A stretch of 64,000 bases of DNA, from NCBI GenBank assembly GCA_036557705.1, contig DATBHB010000094.1, positions 62,001 to 126,000 on the forward strand, given 5' to 3'. Shown piece after piece: positions 34,297 to 41,240 of the stretch. The translations under genes were made by a program, and so were the position numbers. A model generated the notes under the pieces. It had not been told where the DNA came from and made no database searches. It worked only from the letters and a program-made list of their open reading frames with translations. Positions within the stretch are counted from its first letter, which is position 1, and every line of letters starts with the position of its first letter. Source of the stretch: VAZQ01 sp036557705. Its GTDB lineage: Bacteria > Pseudomonadota > Alphaproteobacteria > Rhizobiales > Xanthobacteraceae.

Positions 34297-34473
34297 TTAC
34301 TGCGTCATAACCTTCGTAGGGTGGGCAAAATCGCGTGGTACCGCCTGACAGCGTGGGCCATCAGCGCGTTCACGCGCGTCTTGACGCGCTATGGGCGCCC
34401 GGCGCGATTTTGCCCACGCGGTCGGCATTGGAGAAGGCGCCGTTGCCACCCTACGATGTTTCTGACGCAGTAA
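34297..34473. repeat. Dispersed MITE-like repeat, copy C (both long terminal arms kept)
   Basis: A 177-bp element. The left arm is TTACTGCGTCATAACCTTCG then TAGGGTGG, and the right arm read in reverse complement is TTACTGCGTCAGAAACATCG then TAGGGTGG, which gives imperfect terminal inverted repeats of 28 bp. The core is palindrome-rich (GCGCGTTCACGCGCGTC, CGCGATTTTGCCCACGC). No coding capacity is seen, so mobilisation would need a transposase in trans. Confidence 0.8.
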
Positions 34474-34608
34474 TGATAGGTGTTTGCTTGGAATACCGCG
34501 TAATCGGCCTTTTGCCCGCAGGCGGCGGCCTTGTCGGTCGGCGATAAGCGGCGTGCGGATTTCCGGAAAGGCCGAGTCGTTGACGGTTACTGAATGTGCT
34601 AAGCCTCG

Positions 34609-34992
34609 TTATGACTGCACGAGCCGAGCGCGCAGTTGTGCAAATTCGGCATCGCTGAGCGCTCCCGCCTGTTTCAGCCGATTCAGTTTTTCGATTTCAT
34701 CTGCGACGCTGAAACCGACCACGCGCCTGAGCTCATCACGCGCTGCCTGAGCTTGTTGGACATTGCGTTCCGCCATGCCTCTTCCTTGAAAGATCAAATA
34801 TGCAAGCACGGCGATGTATGGAAAGATGATCCAGGCTATTACCCAGATTGCCTTGACCCAGCCTGAAATGTCGTGGCGCCGAAACAGATCGGACGCTACA
34901 GTAATGAGCAGCCAGAACCACACGATGAAGACGAATATCGCGAGGGCATCCAGCAGGAAATTTCGATAGGTGAAGCCTTCCTGAAAGAACAT
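34609..34992 (-). CDS. Small membrane protein with PLDc_N-like segments and SHOCT domain (copy 2)
   Basis: A 127-residue paralogue of the protein at 28074, same length and order: EGFTYRNFLLDALAIFVF, then SDLFRRHDISGWVKAIWVIA, and a C-terminal SHOCT motif EIEKLNRLKQAGALSDAEFA. The ATG at 34992 follows AAAGGAGAATCGCG. The two copies lie 6.2 kb apart in opposite orientation, enclosing the P450, DUF4105 and CBS genes. They are clearly diverged at the DNA level, so the duplication is old. Confidence 0.8.
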   Translation of the reverse strand: MFFQEGFTYRNFLLDALAIFVFIVWFWLLITVASDLFRRHDISGWVKAIWVIAWIIFPYIAVLAYLIFQGRGMAERNVQQAQAARDELRRVVGFSVADEIEKLNRLKQAGALSDAEFAQLRARLVQS

Positions 34993-35284
34993 CGCGATTC
35001 TCCTTTGGTTGCACCGCGCGCAAGGTGCCATGTTGCATTTCAGCGCGCGTTTCGGAATCGAGCTAATCTTGGTGCAATACGCCATGGCATTGGTCGCCGC
35101 AGCATAACTGGCCCGTTCGTTGTAGTCACGGCACTTGAGGCAAACCAAGTCGAGCGCGAGTTGCGATAATCGATCATAGCGCCGCTGCGCCCGACCGTCA
35201 TTGTGTCCCTTTGGGCGTCATGGCGGCTGGCGGTCGCTTCTCCGGTGCTGCCGGAGCCGGGGTGCGGGAACCGAGGGCAAAGGG

Positions 35285-35320
35285 GATGCGGCAACGACAG
35301 CAGATGCGGCAACGACAGCA
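35285..35320. repeat. 18-bp tandem duplication in the patatin gene leader
   Basis: GATGCGGCAACGACAGCA occurs twice in direct tandem just upstream of the AAAGGACACAGG ribosome site of the patatin gene at 35332. It is probably a slippage duplication. Confidence 0.8.
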
Positions 35321-35331
35321 AAGGACACAGG

Positions 35332-36351
35332 ATGCCGGCTGACGCGCTTCTGATCGATCTTGCTCTGCAAGGCGGCGGCTCCCATGGAGCGTTCACGTGG
35401 GGCGTGCTCGACCGGCTGCTCGAAGAGAAGTGGCTTCATATCGCGGCGATCTCCGGCACATCGGCGGGCGCCATGAACGCGGCAGTGCTGGTGGACGGCT
35501 GGACGGAGGGAGGAGCGGAGGGGGCGCGGCGCGCGCTGGCAAACTATTGGCAGCGGGTATCGCGCGCCGCGACTTTCAGTCCGCTGCGGCGCTCGCCCCT
35601 CGACCGTCTGATGGGGCGGTGGACCCTGGACACCTCGCCGGCTTACATCGCAATGGACCTGATGTCGCGCCTGCTGTCTCCTTACGACCTCAATCCAGCC
35701 GGCTTCAATCCGCTGCGCAACCTTCTCGTAGAGAGCGTCAACTTCGAGCGCCTAGCAGGGTCGTCGATCAAACTGTTCGTCACCGCAACCAATGTGCGTA
35801 CCGGTCGCGGCCGCATCTTTCGCAATCCGGAGATCACGGCCGACGTTCTCCTTGCTTCGGCCTGTCTGCCGACCATGTTTCGCGCCGTCGAAATCGACGG
35901 GGAGGGCTACTGGGACGGCGGATATGCCGGCAATCCCACGATCACGCCGCTCATCCGTGAAAGCGATGCGCATGACACGATCCTCGTGCAGATCAATCCG
36001 CGTGAGCGGGCGGACATGCCGCGCTCAGCTGCGGACATCCTGAATCGGCTCAATGAGATTTCCTTCAATTCGCCACTGATGAAGGAACTGCGCATGATTG
36101 CCTTATTGCGCCAGGTGGCCGATCCCGGAACTGGAGAGGGCGCCCGCTGGGCGCAGATGCGCACACACCGGATCATGACCGACGCACTGGCCAAATTCGG
36201 CGCCTCGTCGAAGCTCAATGGCGAGTGGGAATTCCTGGCGATGTTGCGCGAGGAAGGGCGTCATGCCGCGAGCGAATTCCTCAAAGCCCATGCCGAGGAC
36301 CTCGGCCGGCGCTCCACCGCTGACATCGATGTGCTGCTGGCGGAGTGCTGA
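35332..36351 (+). CDS. Patatin-like phospholipase
   Basis: A 339-residue serine hydrolase. The oxyanion-hole motif is LQGGGSHGAF, the nucleophile lies in SGTSAGAMN, and the catalytic Asp lies in WDGGYAGNP: the Ser-Asp dyad of bacterial patatins such as RssA. It has no signal peptide, so it probably acts on inner-membrane or host lipids. The ATG at 35332 has an AAAGGACACAGG site; the open frame upstream is leader. A permease gene follows only 3 bp downstream, so the two form an operon, although the functional link is unclear. Confidence 0.88.
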   Translation: MPADALLIDLALQGGGSHGAFTWGVLDRLLEEKWLHIAAISGTSAGAMNAAVLVDGWTEGGAEGARRALANYWQRVSRAATFSPLRRSPLDRLMGRWTLDTSPAYIAMDLMSRLLSPYDLNPAGFNPLRNLLVESVNFERLAGSSIKLFVTATNVRTGRGRIFRNPEITADVLLASACLPTMFRAVEIDGEGYWDGGYAGNPTITPLIRESDAHDTILVQINPRERADMPRSAADILNRLNEISFNSPLMKELRMIALLRQVADPGTGEGARWAQMRTHRIMTDALAKFGASSKLNGEWEFLAMLREEGRHAASEFLKAHAEDLGRRSTADIDVLLAEC

Positions 36352-36354
36352 ACG

Positions 36355-37809
36355 ATGGGGTTAGTGGGCATTCTGGCCGGGCTGGCGATCCTGGTGTGGT
36401 TTGCGTTCCGCGGCTGGAGCGTTTTGCTGCTCGCTCCCGCCGCGGCACTCGTCGCCGCCGCTTTTGGCGGGCAGCCGCTGCTCGCCAGCTGGACACAAAT
36501 CTTCATGGAGAGCGCCGCACGCTTTCTGGCGCAGTTCTTCCCGTTGTTTCTGCTTGGCGCCGTGTTTGGCAAGCTGATGGACGACAGTGGTTCGGTCTCG
36601 ACCGTCGCCACCTTGATGACCAAAAAATTTGGCGAACGCTACGTCATGCTTGCGGTCGTGCTCGCGGGCGCGGTCGTCACCTATGGGGGCGTCAGCCTGT
36701 TTGTCGCCTTCTTCGTACTCGTTCCCATGGCGCAGACATTGTTCCGTGCGGCAGCAATCCCTCGCCGCTTCGTGCCCGCAGCCATTGTGCTCGGCACCTC
36801 GACCTTCACCATGTCGGCGATGCCGGGCACGCCATCGATCCAGAACGCGATTCCAATGCCCTTCTTCGGCACGACGCCCTTTGCCGCCCCCGGCCTCGGC
36901 ATCATCGCCTCAATCATCATGCTCGCATTCGGTCTGTGGTGGCTCAACCGGGCGGAAGGGGCGGCCCGCCGGGCTGGCGAGGGGTACGGCACGGAGACCC
37001 CAGGGAGCATCGATTCCGCGCTCGATGACGAACTGGTGCGCGAGCGCGCGACCACGGCGCGCGAATTTGATCCGGCGGAAATCCGCCACGGTTGCCACGG
37101 CGCGGCCGACCCTCCGGTCCTCATTGCCGCATTGCCGCTGGTCGTGGTGATCGCTGTCAATCTCGCGATGTCGCTTGTCGTCCTGCCGCAAATCGATTCC
37201 TCATACCTTGCCGAAGAGCGCTGGGGCGGGACCTCGATCAGCGCCGTGGCCGGTGTGTGGTCCGTGGTGGTGGCGCTGGCGGCTGCGATCGCAACGGTCG
37301 TGCTTCTCAACCGTGGACGTCTGCCGAAATTGCGCCAGAGCATTGATGCGGGCGCAAATGCGTCAGTGCTGCCGGCGGTCAGCGTCGCCAGCCTGGTCGG
37401 GTTTGGTGCGCTTATCGCCGCGCTGCCGGCTTTTACAGCGGTGCGGGATTGGGTGCTGGCGATAGAGGGCGGCCCCTTGGTCTCGCTCGCCGTGGCCACC
37501 AATGTACTCGCCGCGCTGACCGGCTCGGCCTCGGGCGGATTGACCATAGCACTTGACGCGCTTGGCCATAATTACATGGCCATCGCATCGCAGGCCGGCA
37601 TCAATCCCGCGTTGATGCACCGCGTCGCCGTGATCGGCGCCGGTACTCTCGACATCCTGCCGCACAACGGCGCCGTGGTGACGTTGCTGGCGCTCTGTGG
37701 AGCGAGCCATCGCGAGAGCTATTTCGACATCGTCATGGTCGGGATCGTCAACGCCATACTTGCCTTGATTGCGGTCATCGGGCTCGGCACGGTATCTGGG
37801 TCATTCTGA
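36355..37809 (+). CDS. GntP-family permease
   Basis: A 484-residue inner-membrane transporter with about 12 segments. GTSTFTMSAMPGTPSIQNAIPM and ALTGSASGGLTIALDALG match the GntP/gluconate and dicarboxylate:proton symporter group (compare GntT, DsdX and beta-hydroxybutyrate permease). A cytoplasmic loop of about 60 residues (near residue 200-260) is charged and poorly conserved. The substrate is uncertain: gluconate, hydroxybutyrate and D-serine carriers all belong here. Confidence 0.78.
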   Translation: MGLVGILAGLAILVWFAFRGWSVLLLAPAAALVAAAFGGQPLLASWTQIFMESAARFLAQFFPLFLLGAVFGKLMDDSGSVSTVATLMTKKFGERYVMLAVVLAGAVVTYGGVSLFVAFFVLVPMAQTLFRAAAIPRRFVPAAIVLGTSTFTMSAMPGTPSIQNAIPMPFFGTTPFAAPGLGIIASIIMLAFGLWWLNRAEGAARRAGEGYGTETPGSIDSALDDELVRERATTAREFDPAEIRHGCHGAADPPVLIAALPLVVVIAVNLAMSLVVLPQIDSSYLAEERWGGTSISAVAGVWSVVVALAAAIATVVLLNRGRLPKLRQSIDAGANASVLPAVSVASLVGFGALIAALPAFTAVRDWVLAIEGGPLVSLAVATNVLAALTGSASGGLTIALDALGHNYMAIASQAGINPALMHRVAVIGAGTLDILPHNGAVVTLLALCGASHRESYFDIVMVGIVNAILALIAVIGLGTVSGSF

Positions 37810-37925
37810 GCGCGGCCACCGCTGGACCCCGATGCTCGCGCGAGATGTGCGCTTCACCTTGCCGCTTACTAACAGGCGAGAAGCTCGGCCCACTCTAACG
37901 GCCTAACATCGGCGTCAGGCGGGAA

Positions 37926-38432
37926 TCACCTATTGCCGCCGGGCCGGTTACGTCCAGGGCCGCTGCCGCCTGGCCGGTTCCCGCCTGGCCTGTTGGCGCC
38001 CGGGCGGTTCCCGCCTGGCCTATTGACGCCCGGGCGGTTCCCGCCTGGCCTGTTGATGCCCGGACGGTTCCCGCCTGGCCTGTTGATGCCCGGACGGTTC
38101 CCGCCTGGTCTGCTGATGCCCGGACGGCCTGGCCTGTTAATTCCTGGGCGTTGAATTCCCGGCCTGCGCCAACCATGCCACCCTAGCGGCCCGCCCCAGC
38201 CGAACCCGCGACGCCAGCGATAGCCGCACCAATACCAACCTGGCCCGCGCCAACCGGTCTCGTACCAGCAATAACGCCGCCCTCCCCAAACAAACTGAAC
38301 CGACTCAACGGCAGCAAGTTCATCTGCTGCCGCGCGTAAGCCGATGGGGTTTATCACGACAGCCTGAGAGCGCCCGCCGATCATTACCCCCATGACTGCC
38401 AGCGCCGTCAATGTCAGACAGAGTTTGCGCAT
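37926..38432 (-). CDS. Secreted protein with WYxCGYRWRRG core and PGGNRPG tandem repeats
   Basis: A 168-residue protein. A signal peptide (LCLTLTALAVMGVMIGG) is followed by a short conserved part, GRRYCWYETGWRGPGWYWCG, common in rhizobial secreted proteins. The C-terminal 80 residues are repeats of the unit RPGGNRPGIN with Val, Ala or Ile variation, which makes the tail basic, Pro/Gly-rich and likely disordered. ATG at 38432 follows a textbook AAGGAGG. Function unknown; a wall-associated or nucleic-acid-binding tail is possible. Confidence 0.75.
   Translation of the reverse strand: MRKLCLTLTALAVMGVMIGGRSQAVVINPIGLRAAADELAAVESVQFVWGGRRYCWYETGWRGPGWYWCGYRWRRGFGWGGPLGWHGWRRPGIQRPGINRPGRPGISRPGGNRPGINRPGGNRPGINRPGGNRPGVNRPGGNRPGANRPGGNRPGGSGPGRNRPGGNR
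37981..38130. repeat. 30-bp minisatellite encoding the PGGNRPGxN repeats
   Basis: Five consecutive 30-bp units of the form CCGCCTGGCCTGTTG then NNGCCCGG(G/A)CGGTTC, with few differences between units. It lies inside the C-terminal coding part of the gene at 37926. Its length is a multiple of three, so unit gain or loss would keep the frame. Confidence 0.9.
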
Positions 38433-38831
38433 TGCATCCTCCTTGTCAGGATATCCGATGAGCCAGCTCGACGGCGACAAGGGTCGTCGTGCAGCTCGGG
38501 GCCATCGGACGTTTAACAATTTGGCAGAGATCCAGTTGCATTTACGCTGATAAACGTGACCGGCCGGGCCGCAGCTCGGCCGCGATAAGAGTCGTTATGG
38601 GGTGGGGATTGGAGAAGGTATAAGCGGCCAACTGTGGTGCCCTTGGAATGCGCCCAGCTCCCGAAGCCGGAGCCGAAGGTTTACAGGCTTGGCAATCCGA
38701 TTAGCGACCGGCGCCTCGGGCTAAAATCAGCACGAGAGCTGACTTGAAGCATGAATGCGGCGTCCTGTACCTTGCCAAATATACGAAGCTGACCTTTTGC
38801 GCGATCGGGGCTGTAGCATCAGGAGGATCAC
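38433..38831. other. Divergent intergenic region, no gene seen
   Basis: 399 bp between the PGGNRPG gene (minus) and the DUF3551 gene (plus). It should hold both promoters. No ORF or RNA gene was found. Confidence 0.45.
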
Positions 38832-39086
38832 ATGCGTCCTACCCTTATGGCCTTCGCGGTGATCGCTGCGCTGGCAGCCGGCGTACAATCAGCGGGCGCC
38901 GTTCATAATGTCCTGGCAGCCGGCTTAGCGGTCAGCCGGGGGGCCGTTCATAATGCCCGATATTGCCTGCGCGGCGGTTCGCGAGACAACTGTTCCTTCA
39001 ATACCTGGAAAAAATGCATGGCAGCCGCGCGTGGACACAACAGCCGCTGCGTCGAGAATCCGCGTTTGCATCGCCCGAACCGTTAG
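38832..39086 (+). CDS. DUF3551 small secreted protein
   Basis: An 84-residue protein. A signal peptide (LMAFAVIAALAAGVQSAGA) precedes a DUF3551-like domain: ARYCLRGGSRDNCSFNTWKK, then CMAAARGHNSRC. Four Cys are spaced as in the family, which is largely confined to Bradyrhizobium relatives. The ATG follows AGGAGGATCAC. The linker between signal and domain contains a repeated GAVHN (15 residues apart), unlike most family members. It lies 147 bp upstream of the RiPP precursor on the same strand. Confidence 0.72.
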   Translation: MRPTLMAFAVIAALAAGVQSAGAVHNVLAAGLAVSRGAVHNARYCLRGGSRDNCSFNTWKKCMAAARGHNSRCVENPRLHRPNR

Positions 39087-39233
39087 AAACGTCGCCGACT
39101 GTTCGGGCGCGGTCGGCGGTGGTAGCGGAGTGCTCCGCGTACCGTTCCTATCGATCCGGCGATCGTGTGCCATTTGACAGACCAGTTGTGTTGACCCTAG
39201 CATCCCGGTTCGAGGCACATTGGGAGTCCTTCC

Positions 39234-39518
39234 ATGCCGATCCTGACAATGAAGATCATTGCGAGCCTCCTGCAAATGCATGGGCCCGGCGCGACAATTC
39301 AGAGCGACCATAAAGGCATCGACGCGCTCCTCGACGATGTGCGCGGCCAGATTACGGAGGACGGAGTCTTCCCGCGGCCGCCGGAAAAGACAGACGTCGC
39401 GTTTCGGAGGGGTTTCGTTCGCGGAGGTGCGCCCGGATTCCGCAGAGGCGGGTTTCTCAGGGGAGGATACGGGAGAGTGGGAGGAGGAGGATTTCGCCGA
39501 GGATTTGCCAGGGTTTAG
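39234..39518 (+). CDS. Candidate RiPP precursor peptide, Gly/Arg/Phe-rich core (GrrA/triceptide-like)
   Basis: A 94-residue peptide. Residues 1-56 look like a leader: predicted helix KIIASLLQMHG, then acidic DALLDDVRGQITEDG. Residues 57-93 form a Gly/Arg-rich core in which every aromatic residue is followed by X-Arg: F57RR, F61VR, F69RR, F74LR, Y79GR, F87RR and F91AR. F46PR in the leader also fits. Aromatic-X-X motifs are the sites where radical SAM three-residue cyclophane-forming enzymes make a side-chain link. GGGAG lies 7 nt before the ATG. The radical SAM/SPASM gene begins 42 bp after the stop, so the pair forms an operon. The cross-link itself is inference. Confidence 0.78.
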   Translation: MPILTMKIIASLLQMHGPGATIQSDHKGIDALLDDVRGQITEDGVFPRPPEKTDVAFRRGFVRGGAPGFRRGGFLRGGYGRVGGGGFRRGFARV

Positions 39519-39560
39519 ATTGCTCCCTGCTCCTTGTGCTGCCTTGCTCGGGAGTGCGGC

Positions 39561-40739
39561 GTGTCTACCGGCGACGGCGTGCAGTCTCCATTCGTAGATC
39601 AGCCGATTTCGCAGCTGCTGATAAAGGTAGCTTCGCGGTGTAACATCGATTGCTCCTACTGCTACTGGTTCCGGGACGCGGCGGTTTACGCCAAGCCCAA
39701 GCTGATGAATGCAGAGGTGCTGGAGCAACTGCTCCGGCGCATTGAAGAGCATATCGTCAAATACTCCATGGTCGAACTCCCCCTTATCCTGCACGGCGGC
39801 GAGCCGTTGCTGTGGGGGGTTGAGAATTTCTATCGGATTTCCGAAGCCTCCGAGGCGATCTCGGCACGGACCGAGTGCGCAATTCCCATTGCGGTGACCA
39901 CCAACGGCATTCTGATCGATGAGGCCTGGCTCGATTGCTTCGAGACCCGCAACATCGCGGTCTCGATCAGTATCGACGGACCGGCGCACATTCACGACAT
40001 CCATCGCCGCACGTTTCAGGGCACCGGGACTCACGCCGCTGTCGAGCACGCCGCGCGCCTGCTGACATCGCGCGACATCAATGTTACGGCATTGGCGGTA
40101 TGCAATCCGGCGCACGATCCGAAGGAGTTTATCGATAGTTTCAAAGACTGCGGCATTTCCGCGTTCGACATCATGATCCCGGACGCCACGGTGGACGAGA
40201 GTCCGCCCTCGATCGGCTTGTTCTACAGGCGCCTGTTCGACCTCTGGCTGGAGACAAACCGGCACGAACCGAGTGTGGAGATCCGCATCGTCACCGACAT
40301 GGTAACGGCACTGCTCGGCAATGACTCGCCGACCGAGGGGGTCGGCTACAAACCCATCGAACTTTGCACCGTCATGACCGATGGAACCGTCGAGGCTCAC
40401 GATGTTCTGAGAATTGCCGGCGACGGCGTCAATCAGACAAGCTTCAACATCTTCACCCATGCGATCGATGAAATACGGAATGAGCCGCGTTGGCAGGCTG
40501 CGCGGGACGCTTCAATCAAGCTTTGCGAGAAGTGCCGGCAATGCAAGTTTATGAATGCGTGCGGCGGCGGTTATCTTCCGCATCGGTTTTCCAAGAAGAA
40601 TGGATACGACAACCCTTCGGTCTATTGCGACGACCTTTATGCAACATATCAACATATCCAATCGGTACTCGAAGACCATGTTTACATCAGCAGGCCAGGC
40701 GAGGAGCCGCTCAGGCTAAGCGAGGCTCGTCAAAGCTGA
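39561..40739 (+). CDS. Radical SAM/SPASM RiPP maturase (GrrM/XyeB/FxsB-like)
   Basis: A 392-residue enzyme. The radical SAM [4Fe-4S] motif is RCNIDCSYCYWF (CX3CX2C at residues 27, 31 and 34). The C-terminal SPASM-type region has CEKCRQCKFMNACGGGYLPH and YDNPSVYCDDL, which should hold auxiliary clusters. The CGGGxLPHR...DNPSVYC pattern is that of the enzymes making three-residue cyclophanes in RiPPs (GrrM, XyeB and FxsB groups). I choose GTG at 39561 since GGGAG lies 6 nt upstream; a TTG at 39534 adds nine residues with no ribosome site. Its substrate is the peptide encoded just upstream. No protease or exporter gene is in the operon. Confidence 0.88.
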   Translation: MSTGDGVQSPFVDQPISQLLIKVASRCNIDCSYCYWFRDAAVYAKPKLMNAEVLEQLLRRIEEHIVKYSMVELPLILHGGEPLLWGVENFYRISEASEAISARTECAIPIAVTTNGILIDEAWLDCFETRNIAVSISIDGPAHIHDIHRRTFQGTGTHAAVEHAARLLTSRDINVTALAVCNPAHDPKEFIDSFKDCGISAFDIMIPDATVDESPPSIGLFYRRLFDLWLETNRHEPSVEIRIVTDMVTALLGNDSPTEGVGYKPIELCTVMTDGTVEAHDVLRIAGDGVNQTSFNIFTHAIDEIRNEPRWQAARDASIKLCEKCRQCKFMNACGGGYLPHRFSKKNGYDNPSVYCDDLYATYQHIQSVLEDHVYISRPGEEPLRLSEARQS

Positions 40740-40859
40740 TCACCACGAAACCGACGTGTTGACTCCTCGGCTGACCAAGGGTGGGAGTGAAAGTCGCGTC
40801 GTCGGTTTGAACGTCCGACGTTTAGGAACACTGCAGGGTCGCCGCGACGATTCCACGGA

Positions 40860-41063
40860 TCATGGGCCTATGACCCATGCGTTCTCCATATTGAACGTGT
40901 CGGGCGGCGACATTGGAGCACCGATATTCATCACAGCCAGCAGAAGAATGGCCCCGGCGAACGCAAGCGCCAGGTATTCGTACCAAGTGCCGCTGGTTTT
41001 TCCGCTGGCGTCGGCAACTACGCGCATTCTGATGGGCAGTTCTCCGGTTATCGGCATGGCCAT
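40860..41063 (-). CDS. Small single-span membrane protein, unknown function
   Basis: A 67-residue protein with one central membrane segment (YLALAFAGAILLLAVMNIGA). The ATG at 41063 has AGGAGAG 7 nt upstream, good support for translation. It lies 177 bp after the MctP-like gene on the same strand and could be expressed with it. Its 3' end converges with the radical SAM gene. No family is known to me. Confidence 0.6.
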   Translation of the reverse strand: MAMPITGELPIRMRVVADASGKTSGTWYEYLALAFAGAILLLAVMNIGAPMSPPDTFNMENAWVIGP

Positions 41064-41240
41064 GGGTCACTCTCCTGGTTCGATGACTGAAGCACACCAG
41101 CTTCCTCTGGACTTTAGTCGCGGAGGCGCCCGCCCGGTTCACGGCTCGGGATAGCCGGTCGCTAAAAATCCAGCGTCGCGCCACAGCAAGGGCAGGGTCA
41201 CGCCGAGGGGATGCACTCGTTCGGTACAGGACGCGGCCGC

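Noticed and set aside
37981..38130. Possible CRISPR-like array because of the regular 30-bp repeats.
   Set aside because: The units are contiguous with no spacers, are in frame in a coding gene, and no cas gene is nearby. It is a coding minisatellite.
38925..40460. A 511-codon open frame on the minus strand opposite the RiPP precursor and the maturase.
   Set aside because: It is a mirror frame of a well-supported radical SAM gene in high-GC DNA. Its product has no recognisable domain, signal or ribosome site.
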